From NCBI RefSeq assembly GCF_000733295.1, contig NZ_JPMI01000423.1, positions 1 to 64,000 on the forward strand: 64,000 bases of DNA, in the 5' to 3' direction. Positions 54,369 through 63,120 of this stretch are shown here, piece by piece. The notes beneath the pieces are model-generated. The model saw only the letters and a program-made list of their open reading frames with translations. It ran no database searches and was not told the DNA's origin. Made by a program: the position numbers and the translations under genes. The stretch comes from Archangium violaceum Cb vi76. Lineage in GTDB: Bacteria; Myxococcota; Myxococcia; Myxococcales; Myxococcaceae. Numbering within the stretch: position 1 is the first letter of the stretch; every line of letters starts with the position of its first letter.

Positions 54369-55115
54369 CTACTCCGCGCCCACGCCCACCACGATGGCGG
54401 TGATGTTGTCCCGGCCGCCCGCCGCGTAGGCCTCCTGCACGAGGGCCTCGGCCGTCCCCGCGGCACTCCCCTGCCCCAACCGTGAAGCGAGCCGCTCCGG
54501 CCCGAGCGGCTCATACAGCCCATCCGAGCACAGCAGGAACACATCCCCCGCCCGCACCTCGAGCCGTCGCACGGTGGGCTCCGCGTGCTGGGTTCCCAGG
54601 GCGCGGGTGATGACGTGCCCATAGGGACTCTCCCCACGTCCGGGCGTCTCGACGCCGGCCTCCCGCATCTCCTCCAGAATGGAGTGGTCGCGGGTCAGCG
54701 CCTCCAATCGTCCGTCACGCAGCCGGTAGAGCCGGCTGTCGCCCACGTGGGCCACGGCCGCGCCCCGAGCCCCCAGCACGAGAGCCACCACGGTCGAGCC
54801 CATCTCACGCAACCGCCCCACGCGGCGCGAGAGCACGGCCCGCTGGGCGAGCAGGGTGCAGTTGAGCAGCAGGTCCTCCTCTCGGCAGAGGCCCCGCCGC
54901 GGACGACGGGGCCAGGTGGCCTCGGGGTCCCTCGCCACGCGCTCGCAGAAGCCGGAGAAGGCGTCCACCACGCACTGGCTGGCCACCTCACCGCCCTCGT
55001 AGCCGCCGAGCCCGTCGGCCACCACGAACAGGCCCAGGTCCGACCGGGCCATCCAGGCATCCTCGTTGTGGGAGCGGCGTCCCACGTGCGTCCATCCCGC
55101 GCTGTCGATTCGCAT
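54369..55115 (-). CDS. PP2C-family protein phosphatase
   Basis: 248-residue metal-dependent Ser/Thr phosphatase. Motifs occur in order: GRRSHNEDAW, LFVVADGLGGYEGGEVAS (metal-binding Asp and Gly), VAHVGDSRLYRL, LLCSDGLYEPL, and GRDNITAIVV at the C-terminus. An insert RRPRRGLCREEDLLL lies after the first metal site. It should reverse Hanks-type kinase phosphorylation in the cytoplasm. The start ATG at 55115 (MRIDSAGWTHVGRRS) is preceded by GGGAGGAAGAGCC. It is next to the FHA activator and so forms a plausible kinase-FHA-phosphatase switch with a kinase elsewhere. Confidence 0.93.
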   Translation of the reverse strand: MRIDSAGWTHVGRRSHNEDAWMARSDLGLFVVADGLGGYEGGEVASQCVVDAFSGFCERVARDPEATWPRRPRRGLCREEDLLLNCTLLAQRAVLSRRVGRLREMGSTVVALVLGARGAAVAHVGDSRLYRLRDGRLEALTRDHSILEEMREAGVETPGRGESPYGHVITRALGTQHAEPTVRRLEVRAGDVFLLCSDGLYEPLGPERLASRLGQGSAAGTAEALVQEAYAAGGRDNITAIVVGVGAE

Positions 55116-55282
55116 CGGCTCTTCCTCCCTGCCCCGGACAGGAGCAAGACGAGGGCCGACGCCAACCCCGCGAAAGGACTCGGCCGCCTGGGGTCTCCCG
55201 TCCCCACCCTCCCGCCTGGGAGTCCACGCACCGGGGACTCCGGACCCCACCCCGGGACAGGGCTCCGGTAGGGTCGCGAGCC

Positions 55283-55912
55283 ATGGCCACCTCTCCCGCC
55301 TACCTCATCCGCACCGAGCGCCTCGTGCTGCGCTGCTACTCACCCGAGCTGGCGCCCCTGCGTCAGGCAGCCGTCGCGGCCACCCGGGAAGCCCTCCTGC
55401 CGTGGTTCACCTGGGCCAGGGACGAGCCCCGTCCCGTGGCGGAGCACCTCCAGCGCGTGCGCCAATTCCGGGGCAAGTTCGATCTGGATCAGAACCGCAT
55501 CCACGCGGTGCTCGATGCGGAGCAGCGGGAGTTGGTGGGCGAGCTGGCGTTGCTGGCGCGGGGGGAAGAGAAGGCACGGGAGCTGGGGTACTGGGTGCAC
55601 TCGCGTCACACGGGGAAGGGAGTGGCCACCGAGATGGTCTCGGCGCTGGTGCGGGTGGGCTTCGAGTTGGACGGGCTCGAGCGCATGGACATCCAGGTGG
55701 CGGTGGGCAACGAGGCCAGTGCCGCGGTGGCACGCAAGCTGGGCTTCATACTGGAGGGGACGCTGCGGCAGCGGGCTCGCGGGGACGGCGGCCCCGCGGA
55801 GGACACGTGGTGCTTCTCCCTGCTGGCGAGCGAGTACCCCAAGAGCCCCGCCGCCCGCGTGCCCGTGAAAGCCCATGACTTCGGGGGCATGCTCCTACCC
55901 GGTCTGGTCTAA
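55283..55912 (+). CDS. GNAT acetyltransferase (RimJ/RimL-like)
   Basis: 209-residue acetyltransferase. N-terminal IRTERLVLRCYSPE is the RimJ/RimL opening. The acetyl-CoA region is GYWVHSRHTGKGVATEMV (about 96-115), and NEASAAVARKLGFILEG is the C-terminal signature. Such enzymes acetylate protein N-termini (ribosomal proteins) or small amines. The start ATG is at 55283. The gene stops 28 bases before the large HEAT-like protein gene, so they are probably co-transcribed. Target is not known. Confidence 0.9.
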   Translation: MATSPAYLIRTERLVLRCYSPELAPLRQAAVAATREALLPWFTWARDEPRPVAEHLQRVRQFRGKFDLDQNRIHAVLDAEQRELVGELALLARGEEKARELGYWVHSRHTGKGVATEMVSALVRVGFELDGLERMDIQVAVGNEASAAVARKLGFILEGTLRQRARGDGGPAEDTWCFSLLASEYPKSPAARVPVKAHDFGGMLLPGLV

Positions 55913-55940
55913 CGTCTCCGATTCCGGGGAGGGAGCACCC

Positions 55941-58900
55941 ATGAAGGTACCGTCGCGCAAGGCACTGCTGTCGGAACTGGACTCGTTGGGCTACGGCGCA
56001 CGCATCGCGCGGGTCTCCAGGCTGGGGCATGAGAGCCAGGGCAGCCCCGCGCTGACGCAGCTCATGGACGAGCTCCTGTCCGGCGATGCGTACGAGGCGA
56101 GCCTCGCGCTCGAGCTGGCCCGGAGCGCTCGGGACGAATCCCGCGTGTTGCGAGGCCTCACCCACCCCTCCAGCCTCGTGCGCGCGCGGGCCGCCGCCCT
56201 GGCTGGAAGCCATGTCCAGGACGACGCCGCACTCGAGCGGCTCCTTCCGGAGATGTCGCCCTTCGTCCGCCGCCGGTTCCTCAAGGACGTGGCCCGGGCC
56301 CAGCGGAGCGCGCTCGCGGCCCGGCTCCTCCCCATCGTCCTCGGACGCCACGGCGCGGCGGAAGCGGCCCTGCTCCTGCCCGCGCTCGACGCGGACACGG
56401 TGCGCGGGCTGCTGCCCCAGCTCGAGCACACGTTCCGCGCCTGGCGCACGCTGGTGCGCCGCCACCCGGACGTGGTGCTCGCCTTCATCGGCTCGCGCCT
56501 CACCCACGCGCCGGAGCGCGAGCGCCACTACCTCTTCGCCTCCTATCGCGTGCCCCTCTCCGAGCTGACGCTGTCTCATGGCGAGGCGGTGCTCCACCTC
56601 GTGAGGGATCTCGCGCCTCCAGAGGTGCTTCCGTACTTCGTGCGGGAGACGTTCCCGCGGCTCACGCGGCGCCACCCGGAGCAGGTCTTCACGCTCCTCA
56701 CCCGCCCCGGCTGGCGCGCGGCCCACCTCGGCCGGGAGCTGACGGCGGGCATGTTGCGCCAGCTCCGCTTCTTCTCGGATGCCCAGCGCCGCGGCCTCGC
56801 GCGGGCCCTGGCGGAGTCCCCGTCCGACCTCGCCCGCTTCCTGGAGGCCCTGCCCCCCTCCCAGCGCGCCGGGCTCTTCGCCCACGCCTTCGAGGGAGCG
56901 CCGCCCCGCGAGCTGCCCGAGGCCCTGCTCCAGGTCCTCCCCCATGAGCTACGGGACGCCGAGGCCGTGCGCCATCTCGGCCTGCGCGAGGTGCGGGAGA
57001 ACCCGGAGCGGCGGCTCGCCATGCAGGCCCTGCGCACCATCGAGCACGCGCGCGAGCCCCTCCAGAAGGCGGCCTTCGCCAGCAAGGCGGAGGATCGGGC
57101 CCGGGCGCTCTCGCTGCTGGTGTCCTGCACGGGCCTGTCCCGCCGGGGCCTCGCGGAGACGCTCACGTACCTCTCCCGGCTGAAGAACGATCAGGATCCG
57201 GTGCGCCTGGAGGCCCTGACCGAGCTCTCCCGGGTGCCTCCGTCCCTCTTCGAGCCCGGGCACATCCCGGCCCTCGAGTCGCTGGTGACGTACGTCGTCG
57301 AGGCGCGGGACACCTCGCGCGGCACGCAGATGGCACTGCAGGAGCTGGCCTTCCGGCTCATCCGCGCCCACGCCACCGCGCCCGAGAATCCCCTGTTCCG
57401 CTTCGCGCTCGACACGCTGAAGCGGCTGGCCGGCCAGTCCGGCACGCTCGTCCTGCCCCCGCTGGAGCAGAATCTGCCGCGGGGCACCGAGCACCACCTC
57501 TTCGCGGCCCTGCTGCCGATGATCCGCTCGGCCGCGCAGCGCGAGAGCCATGGCCTCATCCTCACGCTCACCCAGGCCCTCGGCCGGCGTGCGTGGAACG
57601 TGGACATGCTCCAGGCGATGCTCGAGCCCCTCACCGAGGCCACACCCGACTGGGTCGCGCAGCAGGCCACCCAGCTGTGGCTCGCCCCGCCGCGCACGCG
57701 CGATGCGCGGGTGCGCAAGCTGCTCGACCGGGACGAGAGCACCATCACCCTGAGCATCGTCTTCGAGCACCTCCACCGGCGCCGGCAGGAGTGGTTGGAC
57801 CCGTTCCTCCAGGGGCGGCGCCTGAAAGGACGCTTCAGCACGGGGAAGACGGGCTGGGTGCCCCCGGCCCGCCGCGGCTTCCAGCGCTGGCTGCCGCGCC
57901 AACAGCTCCGCTTCAGGGAGCTGCTGCTGCACATGGCCCGGGACACCTCTCGCAGCGCCTGGGAGCGGATGAGCGTGCTGCACATCCTCCCCCACCTGCC
58001 CGCGGTGGAAGTGGACACCCTCACGCCCTTCCTCGACTCGCCGGACGTGCCCACGGTGGAGGCCGCGCTCGGGGCGCTCGTGTGGCTGGACAGGCCGGAG
58101 CCGGCGCTCCCGATTCTGCTGGAGCACCTCGACGGAGACCGGGCCCGGGTGGCCATGTACGCGATCCCCCGCGTGGCGAAGCTCGTCTCTCCGGAGACGC
58201 TCGCCTCCACGCTGGGCGCGCTCCTCTCGCGCGAGAAGCTCAAGGTGACGGTGCACAAGGAGGCCCTGCGGCTGCTCGGCACCTTCCGCTCGGCGCGCAG
58301 CGTGGCCCTGCTGCGCCAGCAGTGGGACAGGCCCCAGTTGCACCGGGACGTGCGCATCGCCGTGGGCCACGCCGCGCGCCAGCTTCTCGACGACCCGGCG
58401 GCCTGGGAGCTGCTGGACGCCATGGCCCGGAGCCCGGACGAGTACGTGGCCACGAGCCTGCTCGACCCACATCCCTCGCAGTTGCCCCTGGAGGCGAGGC
58501 CTCGCTACGCGGCGCTCGTGATCCAGGTGTCGCGTCACCCGGAGCTCACCGTGCGCCGGAGGGCCTTCACGGTGCTCCCGGGCTGGGCGGCGGGGGTGGA
58601 GGAGCAGGTGGCCCGGGAGTCGGCCGCGAGGGTGTTGGACCTGTCCGGCGGGGCCGAGTGGCGGGAGGCGGCGTGGGCGCTGGTGGAAGTCACGCGTGAG
58701 GGCAAGGCATTCGAGCAGGTGGTGGCCTGCGCCGAGCAGCTCGCCTCCGCGCCGCTGACGCCCGATGCCACTCCCGAGCGGGACGTGCCCGCGCGCCAGC
58801 GGTTGAAGGGGCTCCACCAGACGCTGCTCGAGTTGCCACGGCCGGTGCGCCTGGGCCTGAGGGCGCGGCTCGACGAGGTGGCGCGAGTGCTCTCCCTGGA

Positions 58901-59273
58901 TGCGTCGCTGTGGCCCGAGAGCGCCACGCTGCGGCTGGCCAGCGTGGAGTGGCGCGAAGCGCGGGCCGTCGCGGAGGTGCTGCGGGTGCTGGCGACGGAG
59001 GCACGGGAGGAGCCGCTCTTCGCCTGGAGCCTCTCGGCCGCGGTGGCCACGGAGGTGCAGGACGAGAGTGCCGGGTGGGAACCCGAGACATTGCTGGAGG
59101 TGGCGGACACGGTGGAGGCCGAATTGCCACTGACGGCGGTGGTGCTCGTCTCGGTGGCGGGGCAACGGCTGCACTGGCGGGAGGACGCGACCCGCCGGCT
59201 GAAGGCCCTACGCCAGCACCCGAGCGCTGTCGTCCGAGCGACGGCCTACAACACCGTCACCGCGAACGAGTAA
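55941..59273 (+). CDS. Large HEAT-repeat-like helical protein
   Basis: 1110-residue protein made almost wholly of paired amphipathic helices. Many segments show the HEAT pattern (for example LVRARAAALAGSHVQDDAALERLL, and VPTVEAALGALVWLDRPEPALPILLEHL). There is no enzymatic motif, signal peptide or membrane helix. Similar very long solitary HEAT proteins occur in actinobacteria and myxobacteria with unknown function; scaffolding is a reasonable guess. ATG 55941 follows GGGAGGGAGC. Its gene follows the GNAT gene by 28 bases. Confidence 0.85.
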   Translation: MKVPSRKALLSELDSLGYGARIARVSRLGHESQGSPALTQLMDELLSGDAYEASLALELARSARDESRVLRGLTHPSSLVRARAAALAGSHVQDDAALERLLPEMSPFVRRRFLKDVARAQRSALAARLLPIVLGRHGAAEAALLLPALDADTVRGLLPQLEHTFRAWRTLVRRHPDVVLAFIGSRLTHAPERERHYLFASYRVPLSELTLSHGEAVLHLVRDLAPPEVLPYFVRETFPRLTRRHPEQVFTLLTRPGWRAAHLGRELTAGMLRQLRFFSDAQRRGLARALAESPSDLARFLEALPPSQRAGLFAHAFEGAPPRELPEALLQVLPHELRDAEAVRHLGLREVRENPERRLAMQALRTIEHAREPLQKAAFASKAEDRARALSLLVSCTGLSRRGLAETLTYLSRLKNDQDPVRLEALTELSRVPPSLFEPGHIPALESLVTYVVEARDTSRGTQMALQELAFRLIRAHATAPENPLFRFALDTLKRLAGQSGTLVLPPLEQNLPRGTEHHLFAALLPMIRSAAQRESHGLILTLTQALGRRAWNVDMLQAMLEPLTEATPDWVAQQATQLWLAPPRTRDARVRKLLDRDESTITLSIVFEHLHRRRQEWLDPFLQGRRLKGRFSTGKTGWVPPARRGFQRWLPRQQLRFRELLLHMARDTSRSAWERMSVLHILPHLPAVEVDTLTPFLDSPDVPTVEAALGALVWLDRPEPALPILLEHLDGDRARVAMYAIPRVAKLVSPETLASTLGALLSREKLKVTVHKEALRLLGTFRSARSVALLRQQWDRPQLHRDVRIAVGHAARQLLDDPAAWELLDAMARSPDEYVATSLLDPHPSQLPLEARPRYAALVIQVSRHPELTVRRRAFTVLPGWAAGVEEQVARESAARVLDLSGGAEWREAAWALVEVTREGKAFEQVVACAEQLASAPLTPDATPERDVPARQRLKGLHQTLLELPRPVRLGLRARLDEVARVLSLDASLWPESATLRLASVEWREARAVAEVLRVLATEAREEPLFAWSLSAAVATEVQDESAGWEPETLLEVADTVEAELPLTAVVLVSVAGQRLHWREDATRRLKALRQHPSAVVRATAYNTVTANE

Positions 59274-59390
59274 CCCGGGTTGACGGCACGTTCCGAGCGT
59301 CGTCGCTGTGAGAGCGTGCTGGCATACTCCAATGGACGTCAGGCCAGTCTTGACCCGCGCAGCACCCGCGCTTGACGAAAGGACGTGACG

Positions 59391-60395
59391 ATGCGCTTCC
59401 GAACCTGGAGCGCTCTCCTGTTGCTGCTCACCGCCTGCGCGAGCGCGCCCGCCCCGCGGTCGCTCCTACGGCCCCACGCCTTGGCGTCGACTCCCACTTC
59501 GGGCCCGCGCATCCGGCTCGTTTCCGCGCCAATGGAGCCGGTGCCGGAACGGTCGTGGATTGGAAAGGCGGACCTGGACAAGGCCAGGGCACTGCTCTCT
59601 CGGGCGCGCAGGGACCTGGAGCCGCGTAAGTGGGAACAGCTGGACCGCAAGCTCACCGCAGCGGAACGGGCCTTCGATCGCTTCTCCCGCGCCGCGAGGA
59701 CGAGCGGGCAAGCCGCTGGGGTGGCGAGGGGAGTCGAAGGCCTCGCTCAAGCTGGGCGCGCAAGCGAGGCCCCTTTAGCGCTCTCCAGGGTGGGCCCGAT
59801 GCTCGTGACCCTCGTCCTGCTCTGGCCCTCCAGCACCGCCGGGCCGGAGTCTGACAGACGCCCGCCCTGGGTCGACGCTCAACTGGAGTTCGAGGCACGG
59901 CTGCGGGACGTCGCGGAGTCCTCGCGGCAGCTCATGGCGGAGCTTGAGGTCCAGCCTCGTCCGGCGAAAGCAGCGGCCCGGGAGCCCGCGCCGCAGAAGC
60001 AGCCTGCGTCCGCCCTCACGCAGGAAGACGACCCGAAATGCCAGCCCATCCCGGTGCCGCACCTTGGCAGTAATGGCCCACACAACAAGTGCGCCGACAG
60101 AATTCCGAACAACAGTTTCCCCGGCTGGGATGTGCTCGTCAATGGCAAGAACTTCGACGCACTGCAACTCGCCGCGCGCACGTTGTGGGAAGTCAAGACT
60201 GATGATTTCGACTTACACACCCTTCACTCCCAGAGGTTCTTTGCCAAAGTGAAACTGCCGGAAATACAGCGCGAGAAGAGACTCGCAGAAGCGTGTGGGT
60301 ATAACTTTGTCGTTGGCGTGCGAAGCGCCGCACACAAAGCCGCACTGCTCGAGCTAGACCCTGAACTCACAGTCGTCGTCATGGATTGGTGCTGA
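59391..60395 (+). CDS. DUF6310 lipoprotein, probable toxin with nuclease-like motif
   Basis: 334-residue protein. Signal peptide with lipobox LLLTAC, then a helical region, then the C-terminal DUF6310 domain (about 210-334) with CQPIPVPHLGSNGPHNKCAD and NSFPGWDVLVNGKNFDALQL. The segment TLWEVKTDDFD with a preceding Asp fits a PD-(D/E)xK nuclease core. The domain is followed by VVVMDWC. ATG 59391 follows AAGGACGTGACG. The DUF5953 gene starts one base after its stop. Exchanged lipoprotein toxins with cognate immunity are known in myxobacteria (Sit system); this pair fits, but toxicity is inference. Confidence 0.8.
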   Translation: MRFRTWSALLLLLTACASAPAPRSLLRPHALASTPTSGPRIRLVSAPMEPVPERSWIGKADLDKARALLSRARRDLEPRKWEQLDRKLTAAERAFDRFSRAARTSGQAAGVARGVEGLAQAGRASEAPLALSRVGPMLVTLVLLWPSSTAGPESDRRPPWVDAQLEFEARLRDVAESSRQLMAELEVQPRPAKAAAREPAPQKQPASALTQEDDPKCQPIPVPHLGSNGPHNKCADRIPNNSFPGWDVLVNGKNFDALQLAARTLWEVKTDDFDLHTLHSQRFFAKVKLPEIQREKRLAEACGYNFVVGVRSAAHKAALLELDPELTVVVMDWC

Positions 60396-60396
60396 A

Positions 60397-61155
60397 ATGA
60401 CAGCCGCGCCAAGGTCTCTCACCCTTACCGTTTACGCGCCCGCGCTTGTGGGCGACGATGGGCGCCCTCTCGCCATCGTCCATGGAATGGAGCGCGCGCT
60501 TCCCGGCTTGCGACTGGCGTGGACCCTTTCTGAAAAGGGAAGCTTCCTTGCATTGACTCACCGCGACGAGTGGGTTGCGGCAGACAGAACAGACGGCGGG
60601 TTTCCATTCCTTTGCAACGATGACGAAAGCCGCCCCGTGACGCTTACCGGGTGGGAAAACCCAAGCGGCCTTGCCGTAGGGAGTCCGCCGCGCTTTGAAG
60701 TCCATGCGACGCTGCCACTGGACGCAGTCGGCATCGCGGCGGCAGCGGATGTGCTGGATGCGATAGGAGAGGGCGCGCGCGCGGTTTGGGGGCATGCGTC
60801 ACCGAGCGGACATGGCCAGATAGTGGCGCAGCAGTTTTGCCGCCCGGGTGATGAGCCGCATGTTCCTCCCCACGGATTGCCATCGCTCAAACTCCCTCGG
60901 TACAACCCCGCACCTGAGATTCCGCATTACCTCGGGTGGCTCAACTACTGGTCGGCCCCTGCCGCACGAGCCATCGGCTTTCCGGACCCCGCCCGCGACG
61001 CGGCTCTGCTCTCGCGCGCACGGCGTACCGCGACGAGCGGGTGGGTTGTCCGGCTCACCGATGCGCCGCTCGACCTGGACAACCCCGCCCACCTGGACGC
61101 TCTCAAGCGGGCCTACGAGCGCTTCCCGGAGATCGGCGGACGCTCCACCCATTGA
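60397..61155 (+). CDS. DUF5953 protein, probable immunity partner
   Basis: 252-residue cytoplasmic protein of the DUF5953 family, with no signal or membrane segment. Features seen are SLTLTVYAPALVGDDGRPLAIVHGMERALPGL at the N-terminus and GWLNYWSAPAARAIGFPDPA in the C-terminal half, resembling Imm52-type immunity proteins. It begins one base after the DUF6310 stop (TGA-A-ATG), so it is translationally coupled. In polymorphic toxin loci the gene directly downstream usually gives immunity. Inhibition of the DUF6310 nuclease-like domain is inferred. Confidence 0.8.
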   Translation: MTAAPRSLTLTVYAPALVGDDGRPLAIVHGMERALPGLRLAWTLSEKGSFLALTHRDEWVAADRTDGGFPFLCNDDESRPVTLTGWENPSGLAVGSPPRFEVHATLPLDAVGIAAAADVLDAIGEGARAVWGHASPSGHGQIVAQQFCRPGDEPHVPPHGLPSLKLPRYNPAPEIPHYLGWLNYWSAPAARAIGFPDPARDAALLSRARRTATSGWVVRLTDAPLDLDNPAHLDALKRAYERFPEIGGRSTH

Positions 61156-61182
61156 GACCGGCACCGCTTGAAGTGGCCGTGC

Positions 61183-61296
61183 TCAAGGTTCCGCCTTCAG
61201 GTTCACCGGGAAAGTCACGTTCCCAAGGGTGACGGTGCGCGGCCCTCCTCCCACCGTGGCCGCCGTCGCGCCCTGAATGATTCGGAATGGATTTCG
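61183..61296 (-). pseudogene. Remnant of a C-terminal coding segment
   Basis: On the minus strand, directly after and in frame with the TIR gene stop, 37 codons read RNPFRIIQGATAATVGGG, then RTVTLGNVTFPVNLKAEP, ending at a stop at 61183. The composition is protein-like and GC-rich again, unlike the TIR gene. It may be the tail of an older gene disrupted when the TIR gene arrived, or a read-through extension. No family was recognised. Confidence 0.5.
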
Positions 61297-62085
61297 TCAG
61301 GTTCTATCAGCAGATCCCTGTCGAGACAGCATTTCCTCATAGGCCTCAAGCATGCGCTCTATATCGCCCCACCGATTTTCGATGCTCAAGAGAATAGCAA
61401 GTGGATGCGACCCCTCACGCTCCGACTTCGCAATGACCCACAGAGCATAATCAAGCGTAACCATAACGCTGCCAATCTGAAATGCATATGTCTTATTGAT
61501 TGGCGCGTGCTGTGGGTGGTTCTTGTTTGCCTTGTTGATCGCTGCTTGGAGTTCCTTGCTCTTTGCTTTAAACGCTGCTTCTCCTGCTCGTCTCGCATCC
61601 GCCTCGTGCTGCGCTGCCAATCGTCGAGCGAGGGCGAGTTCCTTGCGGAGTTCCTTAAGCTCCTTCTCTCCGACGGGCGGGACCGCCGTAGAAGGACCAA
61701 GCGCGCGCAGAAGCAGGGCAAAAGTTTGCTCGTATGCGCTCTTGTCGCGGAAGTCTCCGTAAAGTTTCCCACGAAGGAAGCCAGGCAGCTCAACATCTTC
61801 GACAAGCAACGGTAAAACAACCACTCTCTTTTCGTCTATTTCTCTGGTTGATGCAATCTCAAGCTCCTTTTCAACCCAAGGGCTTTTTACCGAAGTAGCC
61901 GAGAGGATGGCAGCGACAAAGTCGACTTGATCCAAGCCTGCCCTGATCTTTCCGAGCAATGAATCGCCGATGTTTATCTCGGCCTCGTCTATCCACACGG
62001 AGTGGCCAGCATTCCGGAGATCGGCGGCGAGCCGCCGAGCGAAAGGCTTGTCATTATGAGAGTGGCTAAGGAACACATGGGCCAT
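61297..62085 (-). CDS. TIR-domain protein with coiled-coil C-terminus
   Basis: 262-residue protein. The N-terminal TIR domain shows VFLSHSHND, then WIDEAEINIGDSLLGKIRAGL, and the catalytic-type motif SPWVEKEL with E74 at the position of the NAD+-cleaving glutamate of SARM1-like enzymes. After about residue 140 come KELKELRKELALARRLAAQHEADARRAGEAAF and further helices. The region is visibly poorer in G and C than its neighbours and uses A/T-ending codons, a sign of recent acquisition. ATG 62085 (MAHVFLS) is used; ATG 62097 is possible. NADase-based defence or toxin activity is inferred. Confidence 0.85.
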   Translation of the reverse strand: MAHVFLSHSHNDKPFARRLAADLRNAGHSVWIDEAEINIGDSLLGKIRAGLDQVDFVAAILSATSVKSPWVEKELEIASTREIDEKRVVVLPLLVEDVELPGFLRGKLYGDFRDKSAYEQTFALLLRALGPSTAVPPVGEKELKELRKELALARRLAAQHEADARRAGEAAFKAKSKELQAAINKANKNHPQHAPINKTYAFQIGSVMVTLDYALWVIAKSEREGSHPLAILLSIENRWGDIERMLEAYEEMLSRQGSADRT

Positions 62086-62181
62086 GTACGGCAGCATACC
62101 GTGATGTCTCCTCGTCCGTCATCTGTCTCGCAAGAAGCACAGGGGGATGCGGCCGGTCTGGAGGCGAGAAGGGGAGCAACG

Positions 62182-62531
62182 TCAGGTGATGGCTGGTGTG
62201 GCGCGGCGGACTTGGCCGGTGCCAGCGCATGGGTCACACGACGTGGGGACCAAGCATATGCCCCCGTCGAGCAGTTCGCCATCCCCAGTGCTGCCGCAGA
62301 TCCGGCATCGCTCCACGCTCGTGGCGGCGGTCCTGCGGGCAAGGAAGAGCTCCCGCTCGAGCTGTGAGCGCATACCCCCGACGTCCACGCCGAGTAGCCG
62401 CGCCGATCGCCGAGGCTGGTGGCGTCCCGGTGCCGGAGGGCCCAGTCATTGTATGTGGCCTGGAGGAGCGTCGCCCGCCGCAGCTGGGCCTCAGCCGCGT
62501 CCAGTTGGGCCTGGATGGACGCCTGCTGCAT
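62182..62531 (-). pseudogene. Frameshifted gene with Cys-rich C-terminus
   Basis: Starts at ATG 62531 overlapping the stop of the ankyrin fragment by one base (TGATG). It reads MQQASIQAQLDAAEAQLRRA, then LQATYNDWALRHRDATSL; then the coding frame moves to a -1 frame near 62415, continuing GVDVGGMRSQLERELFLARR, and a Cys-rich tail CRICG and CDPCAG that suggests zinc binding, ending at 62182. The unshifted frame becomes Ser/Pro-rich and does not look coded. Either a decayed gene or a sequencing error. Confidence 0.55.
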
Positions 62532-62710
62532 CAGCCGTGAGCGCAGTGGCAAGGCAGCTCAACAATTGAGAGTTCGTTGATGGCCACATGCTGCGGACGC
62601 AAACCCGGCAACTGCGCTTGCGGCTCGTCCGGATCGGCACCACCGGCCAGCAGCGCCTTGACCCGGGATGCATCGTGCTGTTCGAGCGCCGCGAGGAGTT
62701 CTTTCGACAT
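62531..62710 (-). CDS. Ankyrin-like fragment, 59 residues
   Basis: MSKELLAALEQHDASRVKALLAGGADPDEPQ matches one ankyrin repeat (helix-turn-helix with the GADP hairpin), followed by LPGLRPQHVAINELS. The sequence then ends abruptly at IVELPCHCAHG. Real ankyrin proteins are longer, so this is probably the 5' part of a broken gene with the neighbour at 62182-62531. Ankyrin proteins are common immunity proteins in toxin islands. There is no good start alternative: it lies 63 bases after the DUF7668 gene stop on the same strand. Confidence 0.5.
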   Translation of the reverse strand: MSKELLAALEQHDASRVKALLAGGADPDEPQAQLPGLRPQHVAINELSIVELPCHCAHG

Positions 62711-62773
62711 GGCTCACAGATCCGCCATCGGATGACCAGACGCGCAATTCTGGGCTGACGTTTGTTGGGCGTT

Positions 62774-63109
62774 CTAAAGAACGTGCAGATCGTCCACTTC
62801 AACGGTGTAGGCTTCGCCCTGTTTGATCGCCGTCACCGAAAGTGTCAGGTCGCTGCGGCCTTCCTCCCGGGTCCACAAAGGTACATCAAGGGTGACCGCA
62901 TCCGGCTGAGATGTCTGCTCATGGATAGCTACAAGCCTCTCACCGTCAGATGGCATGGGAACAAGAGTCCGCCCATACTGCTCGACAGCAGTTCTCAACT
63001 CCGCTTCGGTCAGGCGCCCTGCTCGGCCATCCGCTGCGATCGCCGCATACCGTCCTGCCGCCAGATCCTCTATCAGGCGCCGAACCTGACCCATCAATTT
63101 CACGTCCAC
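62774..63109 (-). CDS. DUF7668 family protein, probable immunity partner
   Basis: 111-residue protein with MGQVRRLIEDLAAGRYAAIAADGRAGRLTEAELRTAVEQYGRTL and a beta-rich C-terminal part with VPLWTREEGRSDLTLSV. It resembles the small DUF7668 proteins that sit behind polymorphic toxin genes. It starts 11 bases after the stop of the SitA-like toxin gene on the minus strand, the position expected for the immunity gene (SitI-like). No signal peptide is present, so it should act in the cytoplasm. Confidence 0.72.
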   Translation of the reverse strand: MDVKLMGQVRRLIEDLAAGRYAAIAADGRAGRLTEAELRTAVEQYGRTLVPMPSDGERLVAIHEQTSQPDAVTLDVPLWTREEGRSDLTLSVTAIKQGEAYTVEVDDLHVL

Positions 63110-63120
63110 AGTGCAGCCTC

